From contig SXPJ01000103.1 of assembly GCA_005776395.1 (NCBI GenBank), positions 1 through 64,000 of the forward strand: a stretch of DNA of 64,000 nucleotides. The letters run 5' to 3'. This DNA comes from Bdellovibrionales bacterium (GTDB taxonomy: Bacteria > Bdellovibrionota > FAC87 > UBA2466). The translations under genes were made by a program, and so were the position numbers. The notes under the pieces are model-generated. The model ran no database searches. It had not been told where the DNA came from and saw only the letters and a list, made by a program, of their open reading frames with translations. Positions 37,801-45,002 of this stretch are shown piece by piece. How positions within the stretch are numbered: position 1 is the first letter of the stretch; the number at the start of each line of letters is the position of its first letter.

Positions 37801-38567
37801 TGAATTCCGCTGAGATCGGTAATGCTCCGGTTCTAGACAATAACAATAGGCCTCAAATAGTTAACCAGCGGCCAGTCACCTTGGCGAACCATTTGAGTGA
37901 ACTCACCACGATAATCGCTAGCCAAGAGGCGGATGTTAGCTTGATGAGGACCAGGATGCAGAGGACGGGAACCGATCCAGCCGTTAGAGCTGATCTTGAA
38001 GCAAGAATTACCATTAAGGAAACCGTTATTGCGCAAATGCGGGTCAGTAGAGCGCTGGTGGAGAATCAAAATATGGCGTGGAGAACTCAAAGACTCCAGG
38101 AGATCCAGCGTCTGTACCGTACCGAAACGGCCAGACTGTTCGATGCGGCAATCGCTGTAACAAATGGAGGAGCTCCACAAATGAACAATACAGTGAGAGC
38201 GGAAATCACTAGACTTCGAGAGAACGCGATTCTGAGCCAATCGGTCGTGACTCAGCTGCGGGGCCAAACCACCCGAAGTCCTTCTCCAGACACTCTCTTG
38301 GAAGCGGAAACACGGGCCATGGTAGCCACCCGCGCGCTGGCCGAAAGACTCTACGCCATCACTCGCCCCCCTCTGTTAATCCCCGCTCCAACTCGTTCTA
38401 TCCAATCTTCTAATCCGGTTAGCTCGACACAGTCACAGACGGGCAACTCAACTCTGTTAGCCCCCGCTCCAACTCGTTCTATCCAATCTTCTAATCCGGT
38501 TAGCTCGACGACAACCACCATTCCTGTTCCTTATCAAAATAATAATCCCTATCTACCACAAAGATAG
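31866..38567 (+). CDS. Giant multidomain protein: HD-like, cNMP-binding-like, coiled coil, hydrophobic core
   Basis: About 2233 residues from ATG 31866 (GTG at 31857 is an alternative). In order: a signal anchor (~20-37); a Pro/Ser/Glu-rich linker to ~110; an HD-phosphohydrolase-like region with HGRGH (161-165), LTHDMGMY (HD at 218-219) and HRDRH (229-233); a region with charged helices; a cyclic-nucleotide-binding-like fold (~672-772: VPSGNILISAGSPPGAVYFL, then TSGTVEIA and later IGENSAL); a helical domain; two similar coiled-coil units (~1075-1127 and ~1155-1209); a long Gly/Ala-rich hydrophobic stretch (~1255-1425); a long Arg/Gln-rich helical region; and a duplicated Ser/Pro tail. Composition is richer in G+C than adjacent genes. 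No family was recognised for the whole; an exported or envelope-spanning effector or scaffold is only a guess. Confidence 0.7.
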   Translation: MFERLSSVVRDHLRWKRFIFGDIVSISLLFMFWSPSSQGRNPFQDHDSPVVDSDNTTSFETGNEPRLGSEAPQPTSSNERGAQETRTAPLPPHGNSVLPVNSPVVQPRPGLTSVSDFIARYEPSTGVFQAALDRAANLSEARNNPTTLQNFAANPVYWATHGRGHAIDIANHAVGLHNQLRTSGFYNQLPHVGSMSQSVRTELSRSIPELGALYGLTHDMGMYGTTLAHRDRHFLVAPMMAFGYVPHEMRNEARGFHDMLERLGNDPNSAIMREINQLLESGAYPGVSEADVRQGRANALNAKRRLLAEVVFGSVSHGRIAGEFANLGFNLETAEGRATVAARRDFYLRALRDASPEGSHVRMLEHDLAQARTRSGSTREVIAGLEARLVETRREASAVHQNERVNLNSFYGGAENVNRLFMLWNDPQYIATLPSSQREALTRFGSFVAEGERLLSAADGNRQRGPLLVGAGNTQIVNTPSGTMMVVTDHTNGRRVYASIQSEFQTGEANLLRGMVDPQGRWVMPVVSGRFTAEEIPRQANAAAMIAVDTFKNMARAIPSLGSQPLRLVVTGENPVFYQVLNTALESHFTSINAERARQGRPGFTFELVTPEAALAGAASATRPRIVHVPGIQGGPPIGNITSNPESGRLQSGRVLTGPERTALATGIEGMGFGRQSWLLNQVLTPEARHVTVPSGNILISAGSPPGAVYFLTSGTVEIAHAGAGAQPIRLTATPGNPIPIGENSALSRQGRDATVRVISNAEVIMIPSHVAQGWTVNDLVIPNNEIPAYVERMYSRRGTNPSPSSNSPPVAGSAQREPSPLTTAELAGVQPGSRAPEQMVRTRHAYQTLGIGQVTPVTETVRNTVGATNETAYRATRLLDALGMNHDSHFRRTLEGNGVLEFSINESSATNNARQTARNIVEAHRYLSQLMILDPVRYGGLKLPDIRIEGTGENARLIVSMSQQGATPVEQMANRGQLIVSLLELAPNYLNEANQGRNARMSPEAARAVQTIVQNQTRLNAQNTFFNAVVAEMNRSGGLPTDAMTRLPESAIASAANAEANRLSQLIEGRARTLPALKEEIRRLMAVATDAELTRLEALERTGSQRAIESELRNQIARNRDLYQKLRPEHTFMQNALEAQAAQNERARLGGLTTPEAMRNELVAQATRATGPEQRRLNDLASARTPNQQVQAEIQSQILRETNLMTNRLNEMNNIRAQTIRENGIGMQRELARQQQQYQQGLDTHFRNSNAGAVMNLIGLVHGIRALTQPHVESSNTPPWERNFRAIAPFAQIGFATSGLTTDVLLRNTPNPFAVGSSRLVRLGGHLSAATGTATMGLSAITEGIALNNALFHDENRDGFRGSRIANSAFLSTANTIGALGQATAWIAPAGSATGRIGGLIAGSIVLPVLVAYEAGRTIVAANEMMQAQADFTIGFNDMVQSINRPTSVIGTPGIFSSYVDIPGLRPVASDYRHLRNWISVVSTDPRRMRNRDRTPMNWEDLLHNNPENFVNNSRIFADWNRNRVRNLESSPLLSGFRNSLNSTPLGQATMWLTQPSHNNFETQRDAMLQELNNRRELVTLGSHAQNEMWGNSENGWRSFMARDADYLRLIRPLEAQWAPQVAEFNRLRQIRQGMRPGQQRDQLIQLGMSHDTNDPLRRQFDAANVEAAAEDQRRLQLATSLAQRYMNASGRNRGAVLDEIRELLGISRDDWDWSNSNAANSNLPLVNTVTAQANRGQEAFTEFLRRQIIARSAHQTVMLHFAGRLSVIREREIMEPLLANERRVVEQHNTMQSAVEAYYQSIINARSGGQTDQSAAAVNAALTRVNEQFRILQDRAYAESPLPISQTARANNEAALITALTADRRAIEEGHSVEFRGRERVRNYLRDHYTSEAERHFLRNIDFVRRVEIEDLPERHLLALSMSRERYIERNMEFAPEQMVAQSRRETTQYAANLIGVNREREQLPTAPAVNGAIEQMNSAEIGNAPVLDNNNRPQIVNQRPVTLANHLSELTTIIASQEADVSLMRTRMQRTGTDPAVRADLEARITIKETVIAQMRVSRALVENQNMAWRTQRLQEIQRLYRTETARLFDAAIAVTNGGAPQMNNTVRAEITRLRENAILSQSVVTQLRGQTTRSPSPDTLLEAETRAMVATRALAERLYAITRPPLLIPAPTRSIQSSNPVSSTQSQTGNSTLLAPAPTRSIQSSNPVSSTTTTIPVPYQNNNPYLPQR
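38371..38509 (+). repeat. Two 58-bp direct repeats in the tail of the giant gene
   Basis: The units at 38371-38428 and 38452-38509 differ at two positions and are spaced 81 bp (27 codons) apart. They encode the repeated peptide APTRSIQSSNPVSST. The near-identity at DNA level indicates a recent in-frame duplication. Confidence 0.85.
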
Positions 38568-38675
38568 CGTTAACTCTCGAGTGAAAGGGGATAAAATCTC
38601 CTCTGAATGAGGCCACTTTGTGTAAACGCTAATACGGACTACCGCATTTTACTCTTCGCAATTTTTTGCAGCAAT

Positions 38676-38718
38676 AAACTCCCCAGCTAGATCTTTTCTC
38701 ATACAGCTGAGGAGTTTT
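38676..38718. terminator. Bidirectional terminator hairpin
   Basis: AAACTCC-CAGCT and AGCTG-GGAGTTTT form an imperfect stem of ~12 pairs around a 15-base loop, ending in TTTT on the forward strand. It lies between the convergent giant gene and the PEGA-like gene. Confidence 0.55.
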
Positions 38719-38743
38719 ATAAGGATCATAATTTTTTAAATAA

Positions 38744-39211
38744 CTATCGGACTCCAATTTGTTGAACTTGGTTAGCTTGAATATTGAGATCGAAGCTTTG
38801 AGCCTGCTTTCCCCAAGTGATGATGACGTTGTAATTATGCTTTTTACAGAACTTTACTTTAGGAATCATGAAGCTGTGATTATGAGATCTGCCCGTATTC
38901 ATCAACTGACCTTGAAGATAGATACGTGCAGAAGGATCTTCGACAAAGACCTCTAACAAGGAGTGGCCCATATTGTCACAATCATATTGCTGTTGGAGTT
39001 CCTCTTCTTGTTGTGAATTCTGTGGGCGTTGATCCTGTTGTCGTGGGTTCTGTGGATCTTGCTGACGCTGCTTCTGCTGACGCTGATCTTGATTGTATTG
39101 TTTTTGGTCTTGTGGGTGGGTTCTTTCTTTATGAGTTGGTATATGATCTGCTATCGCCGCGAATCCGAGAGTCATTAAACCGATTGAGATCTGTTTTATG
39201 CTTGTATTCAT
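38744..39211 (-). CDS. Secreted Gln-rich protein with PEGA/TIGR03000-like domain
   Basis: The 155-residue product has a short signal peptide (LMTLGFAAIA) and then a ~45-residue tract of Gln, Arg, Asp and Pro (for example QRQQKQRQQDPQNPRQQDQ). The C-terminal ~70 residues read FVEDPSARIYLQGQ, FMIPKV, KKHNYNVIITWG, DLNIQANQVQQIGV. This spacing resembles the PEGA-like TIGR03000 beta-sandwich found on surface proteins of planctomycetes and other bacteria. The Gln-rich part may be an extended stalk. ATG at 39211 follows AGGAGGGCAA, a strong ribosome site. It converges with the giant gene. Confidence 0.6.
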   Translation of the reverse strand: MNTSIKQISIGLMTLGFAAIADHIPTHKERTHPQDQKQYNQDQRQQKQRQQDPQNPRQQDQRPQNSQQEEELQQQYDCDNMGHSLLEVFVEDPSARIYLQGQLMNTGRSHNHSFMIPKVKFCKKHNYNVIITWGKQAQSFDLNIQANQVQQIGVR

Positions 39212-39284
39212 TTGCCCTCCTTTAAGGTCTTATTAATAAAACCTTTTTGAAGAATGAATCATGCAACTTATATGCTGAAAAAAA

Positions 39285-41303
39285 TCATGAGCTCTTCGAG
39301 GCTTGAGAAAGTAAGCTGGCCCAACTACCTTGAGCCACCCCCTTCATTTCAGAGGGGAGAAATAGGGTGAGAGTATTTTTAGCTCGAGTTATCGCTACAT
39401 AGAGAATTCTTTTGGACTCCTCTGTATCCAGCTGTTCTTTTATCTCTTTGAGTCGTAAGTATTGCGGCGACATGATTACTTCAGTCTTCTCTCGATACTT
39501 CATAGCGGGCGGTTCATTAGGAGCGGTTAGAAGAATCGGGAGCTGTGTGGGGGCTTTTCGTAAATTATCTACTAGAAAGACATCTTCGAACTCCAGCCCT
39601 TTAGCGGCATGAACTGTCATGAGTTTAATTGCATGGGGGGAGGTCTCGCCAGATTTCGATTTAAATAGAATTTTTTCTTTTTTCCAGAGGTCGAGATCGT
39701 TTAGCGCCTCTACTATGCTGTAATGTTTCTCTGTCAGGGGTTTAAGCCATTCAAAAAAGGCTTCATATTGAATTGGAAAATAGGAGCTGTTTTCAAAAAG
39801 AGCAAATAGTGCTTCGCGAACCGAAACTCTAAAGTGATTAGATAAAGTAAAAAACCAATTGAGGCGTGGTGAGAGATGGTTTTTTACCTTTTCTTCGAAA
39901 GGTAGTGCCGATTCATCATCGCGTAATGCGGCAAGTTCAGATAGAGGAAGTCCAATCCAAGGAGAGTAGAGAAAGGCGGCTAAAGAAAATGAATCGCTGG
40001 GCCGGTTCAAAGCTTTTAGATAATGATTCAGATCTAAAATGTCATGATGAGAAAATAGCGAAAGAGTTTGGGTACAGTTGACTAAAATCCCCTTTGCTAT
40101 CAATGCGGAGCGATAGGAGTCTATTCTATCTCCCATTCGAAAAAGAAGAGCGAGATCGCCGAGCCTATTTCCTTTCTGTTGATATTCATCTATGGCCTCG
40201 AGAACTGCATTAAGCTCAGCCTTCTTTTTATCGGTTTTTCTGTCAGTATTAGATTCACAATCATAGTAGTTGATCTTAATAGGCTCACCTTCAACCCTCT
40301 TTCCGCTTGTCATGGGCTGAAATGAAACAGGATTTGTGTTGAAAAAATTTCGGCTAAAGCGGTTGATATCTAAGATGAGGGTGCTTTGAGTTCTAAAATT
40401 AGTATTGAGTTCAGCGATAACCCCACCCCAATCTTCAGTCAGACGACTAACTTTGTAAAAAAGAGAGACATCGGCATGGCGAAACGAGTAAATAGACTGC
40501 TTGGGATCTCCTACCACAAAAAGTTTATTGTATTCATTCCCAAGAAGTTTCTGAAAAATAGACCATTGATTTTGGCTTGTGTCCTGAAACTCATCAATAA
40601 GAAAAGCCTTGAATTGAGTTTGTAATTTAGTACGGACATTAGAATGGTTCTCTAAAATTCTGAGACTTAGTTGTTCCAGATCGTCAAAACGGAAGAGGCC
40701 ATTTGAATGCAAATCCATTTCTAACTCGACTAGAAATGGGTTTATTGTTTCAAAGAATGAAAAGGTTGGGTCTTCTTCGTCCATTTTATTGGCAAATTTG
40801 GCAGTGTTTCTGGCTTCATAAAAAGAGAGAAAGAGATCTCTTAGTTCACTACGCGAAACCTTGGAAAGTACTGAGGCCAATTGAGAGGAAGAGAGGGAGT
40901 GAATCCATTTGCGATATGCAGTCTCAATTTTAACCTGAAATTGGTAATCACTGATTATCTCTTCGATAGGGGGGTAGCCTAATAAGCTTCCGAACTCTTG
41001 AAGCAGATAGTAGCAGAAGCTATGAATAGTTCCGATAAAACGCGTTCTCTCGACCTCTTTCGCTAAATGAGAAAGGGAGAGATCTTTCGCTAAAGCTATT
41101 GAAATTCTTTTTCGTAATTGCTCAGCGGCCTCAGTAGTGAAAGTCATGGTTAGAATTTCAGTTGGGAGCAGTCCAGATTTTAAGAGCTCAAGATATCGCG
41201 CCACAAGGACTGTGGTCTTTCCTGAACCGGCAGCTGCAGTTATTACCATGGGTTTTCCAAGCGTGAGTGCAGCAAATCTTTGTTCTTCGGTAAAATTAAA
41301 CAT
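39285..41303 (-). CDS. UvrD/Rep-type helicase (AddA/RecB-like, without nuclease domain)
   Basis: This is a 672-residue superfamily 1A DNA helicase. Walker A AAAGSGKTT (near residue 26), motif Ia TFTTEAAEQLRKR, motif II LIDEFQDTS, motif III VGDPKQSIYSFR, motif IV-like LNTNFRTQ, motif V TVHAAKGLEF and motif VI YVAITRAK are all present. It is shorter than AddA or RecB (~1200) and lacks the C-terminal nuclease; the nuclease is in the overlapping upstream gene. ATG at 41303 has a GAGGGGG site upstream and overlaps the nuclease gene's stop by 8 bp. Together they probably process double-strand DNA ends. Confidence 0.85.
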   Translation of the reverse strand: MFNFTEEQRFAALTLGKPMVITAAAGSGKTTVLVARYLELLKSGLLPTEILTMTFTTEAAEQLRKRISIALAKDLSLSHLAKEVERTRFIGTIHSFCYYLLQEFGSLLGYPPIEEIISDYQFQVKIETAYRKWIHSLSSSQLASVLSKVSRSELRDLFLSFYEARNTAKFANKMDEEDPTFSFFETINPFLVELEMDLHSNGLFRFDDLEQLSLRILENHSNVRTKLQTQFKAFLIDEFQDTSQNQWSIFQKLLGNEYNKLFVVGDPKQSIYSFRHADVSLFYKVSRLTEDWGGVIAELNTNFRTQSTLILDINRFSRNFFNTNPVSFQPMTSGKRVEGEPIKINYYDCESNTDRKTDKKKAELNAVLEAIDEYQQKGNRLGDLALLFRMGDRIDSYRSALIAKGILVNCTQTLSLFSHHDILDLNHYLKALNRPSDSFSLAAFLYSPWIGLPLSELAALRDDESALPFEEKVKNHLSPRLNWFFTLSNHFRVSVREALFALFENSSYFPIQYEAFFEWLKPLTEKHYSIVEALNDLDLWKKEKILFKSKSGETSPHAIKLMTVHAAKGLEFEDVFLVDNLRKAPTQLPILLTAPNEPPAMKYREKTEVIMSPQYLRLKEIKEQLDTEESKRILYVAITRAKNTLTLFLPSEMKGVAQGSWASLLSQASKSS

Positions 41304-43242
41304 AGCCCATTCCCCCTCGACAGAATGTGGGAGATTCACATCTCGAGCATTCAGTGGCGTTTGGGGTTGCAGTAAATTGCCCTTCTTGAATAGATTGAGA
41401 GATTTGAGTCAAGTGTTGGGTTCCCACTGAGAGAAGTTCGTCAAATTTCTCAGAGGTTAAAACATGGCCTCGGGTTAGTTGAGATTTAAGCTCCTTTGAA
41501 ATAAAGGGATCATTTAAAATTCCTCGGCGAAGTTCCCCTTTTTTTAAATCATAAAACAGTACGCCCGCACAAGGTTTGTTGCCTATTTTTTTTATTGATA
41601 GAATATAAAGGAGCGCCTGAAAGTGATGCCCTTCATTGATATGATTGGGAGAAAAGTCCACAGTTCCAGTCTTGTAATCAAGGAGCAGTGTAGAACCATC
41701 TTCTCTTTCAATAATTCGGTCAATTTTACCCATAAACGTAAAACCTTCGAGCTCAAGTTCGAAGCTCTTCTCAACTCCTAGATTCTCTAGATATCCGAAC
41801 TCTGATTTAAGAGTGTTCTCTAATTCGAAAAAATGAGATTCAATTTGGCTAAATTGTTGAACCATCATTGTGTGAAGGGGATGAGAGGGTTCCAGCTCGC
41901 TAGAAAGACTTGAGAGTGAGAGTTTGAATAGTTCTAGGAGTTTTTTATCCGGTTCACGAAAATGGGCTTCAAGGGCTCCATGTACTGCAGAGCCAAAAAT
42001 AAGAGCATATTTATCCTCTAAATTCTGAATGGGACGAAGTTTTAAGCGATGGCGAATTAGATATTGTGTAGGACAGGTCGAATAGTTTTCAAGTTGTGTT
42101 GCAGAGAGCCTCAGTTTTTTTGGGGGGAGTGTAAGCTCCGGCTTGGGAATACAAGCCGGTTCCAACCTGGAAAGTAACTCAACCTTTTCAAATTCATGAA
42201 CAGGAGCTTGGCTGGATAGAAAGACCCGCTCTCGGCCTGGTCCTTGGGTGTGGCTGAGCATTGTTTTGAGATAGTTTCTATCAGTTGTGATCCTAGGGAT
42301 TGAAAAGCCCCCGTTCATTAAACTAAATAACTCAGGTTCTGTTAGAAAAAGCTTCTGTTGTGCAGCAAAAAAAGATTCATCGATATAACTCCAATAGGTA
42401 AAATGATTAAAGAAGGGGACAGACTGAAAAGGGTGAATAATCACCGGTGCCGAAGGGGTTTCTAATGTTTTCTTAAAAAACAGAGAGTTGAAAGAGATCT
42501 TCAGGTGAGAAAGCTTTGATTCTAAAAAAAGAAGGGCGTGAGGAGCCCCTCCAAATGCAATGAGTTGTTGTTTGGAATTGTTTTTATGGGAAAAAATTTC
42601 ACTGGCTAAATGAGAAAGAACTTGGGCTGCAGGACCTACCATGGGGGGAAGTGTTTTTCGAATCTGTTCTGAATCCTCTTCGGGAAGTTCCCAGAATTCA
42701 ATAGGTCTGGATGAAGTCTCCTGAAGATATTGATGCGCCTCTGCCCATTCAGAGAAGAGAAATGTGGAGCTTTTAGCTTTGACAAAAATTCGCTCGCAAT
42801 TCAAAGACTCAACTTGTTTTTCTTTTAGTTTTCCGATTGCGATCCAATAAGCTTGGGCTAGATCCTGCTTTAGAGGGGAATCCAGATAGAGGTGGAGAAG
42901 CCTTTGTAAGAGAAGGTTCTTAGGACTGGGAAAAAGATGGGAAAAACAAAAATCGACCTGTTCATGGGTGACAATGAGAGAGAGTCTTAATTGCTCTAAA
43001 GTCGCTAAATACTTTTTGAGTTCTTTTTTGTTTTCAATGTTTAAAAATAGAGCGAGTTGTTCGAGCCTTTTTTGTTCCGATTCAATAGTGTTTTTCGTCT
43101 GAATAAGAAGTAATTCTGATGCGAGTCGAGCTAGCCCCTTTTTTTCTGGGAATAGATGACAGTAGAGTTCGAAGTGTTCTTCGCTTTCGAAAACAATCTC
43201 GGGGCCGATTGACATGGGTTTAGCAATAGCACTATTTTTCAA
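41296..43242 (-). CDS. PD-(D/E)XK nuclease, AddB-like with iron-sulfur cysteines
   Basis: Up to 648 residues. The C-terminal ~250 residues form a RecB-family nuclease: GSAVHGALEAHF, GKIDRI, LLLDYKTG and HHFQALLY. Cysteines in NYSTCPTQY and in the C-terminal CSRCESPTFC fit an AddB-type 4Fe-4S clasp. The N-terminal ~370 residues look like a degenerate helicase scaffold without Walker motifs. The start is uncertain: TTG at 43242 or ATG at 43215. The frame remains open upstream to the TAG at 43300-43302, with coding-like residues (RVLILGTKLL, PIPDRFAAL) but no ATG, GTG or TTG. Translation is coupled to the helicase gene. Confidence 0.75.
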   Translation of the reverse strand: MKNSAIAKPMSIGPEIVFESEEHFELYCHLFPEKKGLARLASELLLIQTKNTIESEQKRLEQLALFLNIENKKELKKYLATLEQLRLSLIVTHEQVDFCFSHLFPSPKNLLLQRLLHLYLDSPLKQDLAQAYWIAIGKLKEKQVESLNCERIFVKAKSSTFLFSEWAEAHQYLQETSSRPIEFWELPEEDSEQIRKTLPPMVGPAAQVLSHLASEIFSHKNNSKQQLIAFGGAPHALLFLESKLSHLKISFNSLFFKKTLETPSAPVIIHPFQSVPFFNHFTYWSYIDESFFAAQQKLFLTEPELFSLMNGGFSIPRITTDRNYLKTMLSHTQGPGRERVFLSSQAPVHEFEKVELLSRLEPACIPKPELTLPPKKLRLSATQLENYSTCPTQYLIRHRLKLRPIQNLEDKYALIFGSAVHGALEAHFREPDKKLLELFKLSLSSLSSELEPSHPLHTMMVQQFSQIESHFFELENTLKSEFGYLENLGVEKSFELELEGFTFMGKIDRIIEREDGSTLLLDYKTGTVDFSPNHINEGHHFQALLYILSIKKIGNKPCAGVLFYDLKKGELRRGILNDPFISKELKSQLTRGHVLTSEKFDELLSVGTQHLTQISQSIQEGQFTATPNATECSRCESPTFCRGGMGYV

Positions 43243-43299
43243 AGCTGCAAAGCGATCTGGAATTGGGTCTAATAACTTTGTCCCTAGAATTAAAACTCT

Positions 43300-44049
43300 C
43301 TACGGTCTTTCTGTTGCGTGTGATGGCTTGATGCTTTTTATAGATTTTTTGGATTGGGATTCAGCTAAAAAGGCTTTAGCCGAACGACTAAAGGGCAAAG
43401 AACTCGCTGTGAGAGTTTTATCCCCATTACTTGGGGGCTGAATTTGTTTCATCGTTTTATTATCTAGGAAATATTTAATGGCCGCTTCGGTGGTTTCTGA
43501 ATCCTTTGTAAGATTTGCGGGGTTTTTACCCATAACTCCCATAAGAGCATGAAAGGAGTTCATTCCAGTGTCGGAGTCGGCGGAGGCGGGGAATTTATAA
43601 TCCACGTTTCCAGATTCTAAAAAGTTTTTTCGAGCCATTGCCTCTTTAAAGATCTCTTCATTAATTAAAAACTTCCCATGGTTTTGAATGGTTTTTTGAC
43701 CGGCTAAGATTTGAGTCTCCTCAAAGGTGTGATTTTGACCGGGAACTGCGCTGAAAAGAGGTGTTCGGCCTTCACGACGAAGATATTGCGATTTAGGAAG
43801 CCAGCTGATATCGACTTTCTGGGTTGCCTTTCCATTGACTGTTTTTACAAATCGACCAAAAGTGTGGAAACTGTTCGAAAGACTTAAGCCCCCTTCGTAA
43901 CTATAAAACTCTGCGAAGTATTCGACATTCTCAGATGCACCCATGGCTGAATGGGCAAGTTCCCTAAAAGAGGTTTCTGCCTGGATAAGGCTTGAGAAAT
44001 TGAAAAATAGGAGGAACGTAAATTTTATCAGAATACGGAACTTCAACAT
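43300..44049 (-). CDS. Secreted protein, unknown
   Basis: The product is 249 residues from ATG 44049, which has AAAGGA about 6 bp upstream and begins a clear signal peptide (LIKFTFLLFFNFSSLIQA). The mature protein is soluble, without cysteines or a recognised domain; the last ~50 residues are Ser/Lys-rich and look disordered. An ATG 75 bp upstream would add residues that obscure the signal. Its stop lies directly before the open frame of the AddB-like gene, so the three genes may be one transcript. Confidence 0.55.
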   Translation of the reverse strand: MLKFRILIKFTFLLFFNFSSLIQAETSFRELAHSAMGASENVEYFAEFYSYEGGLSLSNSFHTFGRFVKTVNGKATQKVDISWLPKSQYLRREGRTPLFSAVPGQNHTFEETQILAGQKTIQNHGKFLINEEIFKEAMARKNFLESGNVDYKFPASADSDTGMNSFHALMGVMGKNPANLTKDSETTEAAIKYFLDNKTMKQIQPPSNGDKTLTASSLPFSRSAKAFLAESQSKKSIKSIKPSHATERP

Positions 44050-44187
44050 AGATGTCCTTTGTTGAAGCAAGAATAGTTCCAACTGAACATGTGCGAAAAA
44101 ATAGTGTAAACTAAACGAATGCATTGAGGATTATTTAGTCAATTGGCATTGAGTATACAGCCATCAATTTAGAATGGATTCTGATTT

Positions 44188-45000
44188 ATGATTAAAAGAG
44201 TATGGAACGATCACCTGGTTTTGGTGACTGGAGCTGGACATGGATTGGGAAGAGAGATCAGTCTAGAAATAGCTCGTGCCGGAGCAAGGGTAATAGTAAC
44301 TGATAGGGATGAGTTACGTGCTCAAGGCACTCATGAGGAAATTTTGAAAGCCGGAGGAAAATCGGTCTTTTATCAAATGGACGTGGGAGATCTAGATTCC
44401 ATTCGTAGAGTAAGAGACGAAGTCGAAACAAAAATAGGAACGATTACAGGCTTAGTTAATAATGCGGGTATCGTGATGGGAGGAGAGTTTCAAACAGTCT
44501 CTTTGGAAAATCACTTAAGAATGTTGGACATTAACACTTTAGGAGTTGTTCGAGTGACCCACCTCTTTTTTCCTCATCTCCTAGTAGCAAAAGAGAGTTC
44601 TATTATAAATATTGCTAGTGCTTCAGCTTTTTTAGCGCTCCCTTTTGGAACCTCTTATGCTGCGAGTAAGTGGGCAGTGCTTGGTTTCTCCGATTCGCTT
44701 AGGGAAGAGCTTAAACTTAAAAAGCAGAGCCACGTTTCAGTGATGACTGTTTGTCCCAGCTTTATATCAACGGGAATGTTTCATGGTGTGAGTTTGCCGT
44801 GGCTGATGAAATGGGTGTCTCCTCAAAAATTGGCGGTAAAAATTCGTCGCGCGATAGAGAAAGGGAAAGAAAACATTCTTAGTCCCTGGAATGTTCTTCC
44901 GGTTCCTTTAGCTAAAGGGCTTTTGCCTAAACGATGGTTTATTTCTCTTTGTCGTTGCCTGGGAGTTAGTCAAAGTATGACCTCTTGGGAAGGTCATTAG
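44188..45000 (+). CDS. Short-chain dehydrogenase/reductase
   Basis: This 270-residue classical SDR has TGAGHGLG (NAD(P) Rossmann motif, residues 14-21), the cofactor-specificity acidic residue in VTDRDE, NNAG, the catalytic serine in IASASAF, and YAASK with Tyr at ~157 and Lys at ~161. The C-terminal ~60 residues (after FHGVSLPWL) are hydrophobic and basic, similar to membrane-associated SDRs acting on lipids or retinoid-like substrates. The substrate is unknown. It converges with a chalcone-isomerase-like gene 2 bp away and starts ~140 bp from a divergent secreted-protein gene. Confidence 0.85.
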   Translation: MIKRVWNDHLVLVTGAGHGLGREISLEIARAGARVIVTDRDELRAQGTHEEILKAGGKSVFYQMDVGDLDSIRRVRDEVETKIGTITGLVNNAGIVMGGEFQTVSLENHLRMLDINTLGVVRVTHLFFPHLLVAKESSIINIASASAFLALPFGTSYAASKWAVLGFSDSLREELKLKKQSHVSVMTVCPSFISTGMFHGVSLPWLMKWVSPQKLAVKIRRAIEKGKENILSPWNVLPVPLAKGLLPKRWFISLCRCLGVSQSMTSWEGH

Positions 45001-45002
45001 GA

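Noticed and set aside
37833-38267. 144-codon reverse frame inside the giant gene
   Set aside because: It is a shadow frame with no ribosome site and His/Ser-rich composition typical of antisense reading.
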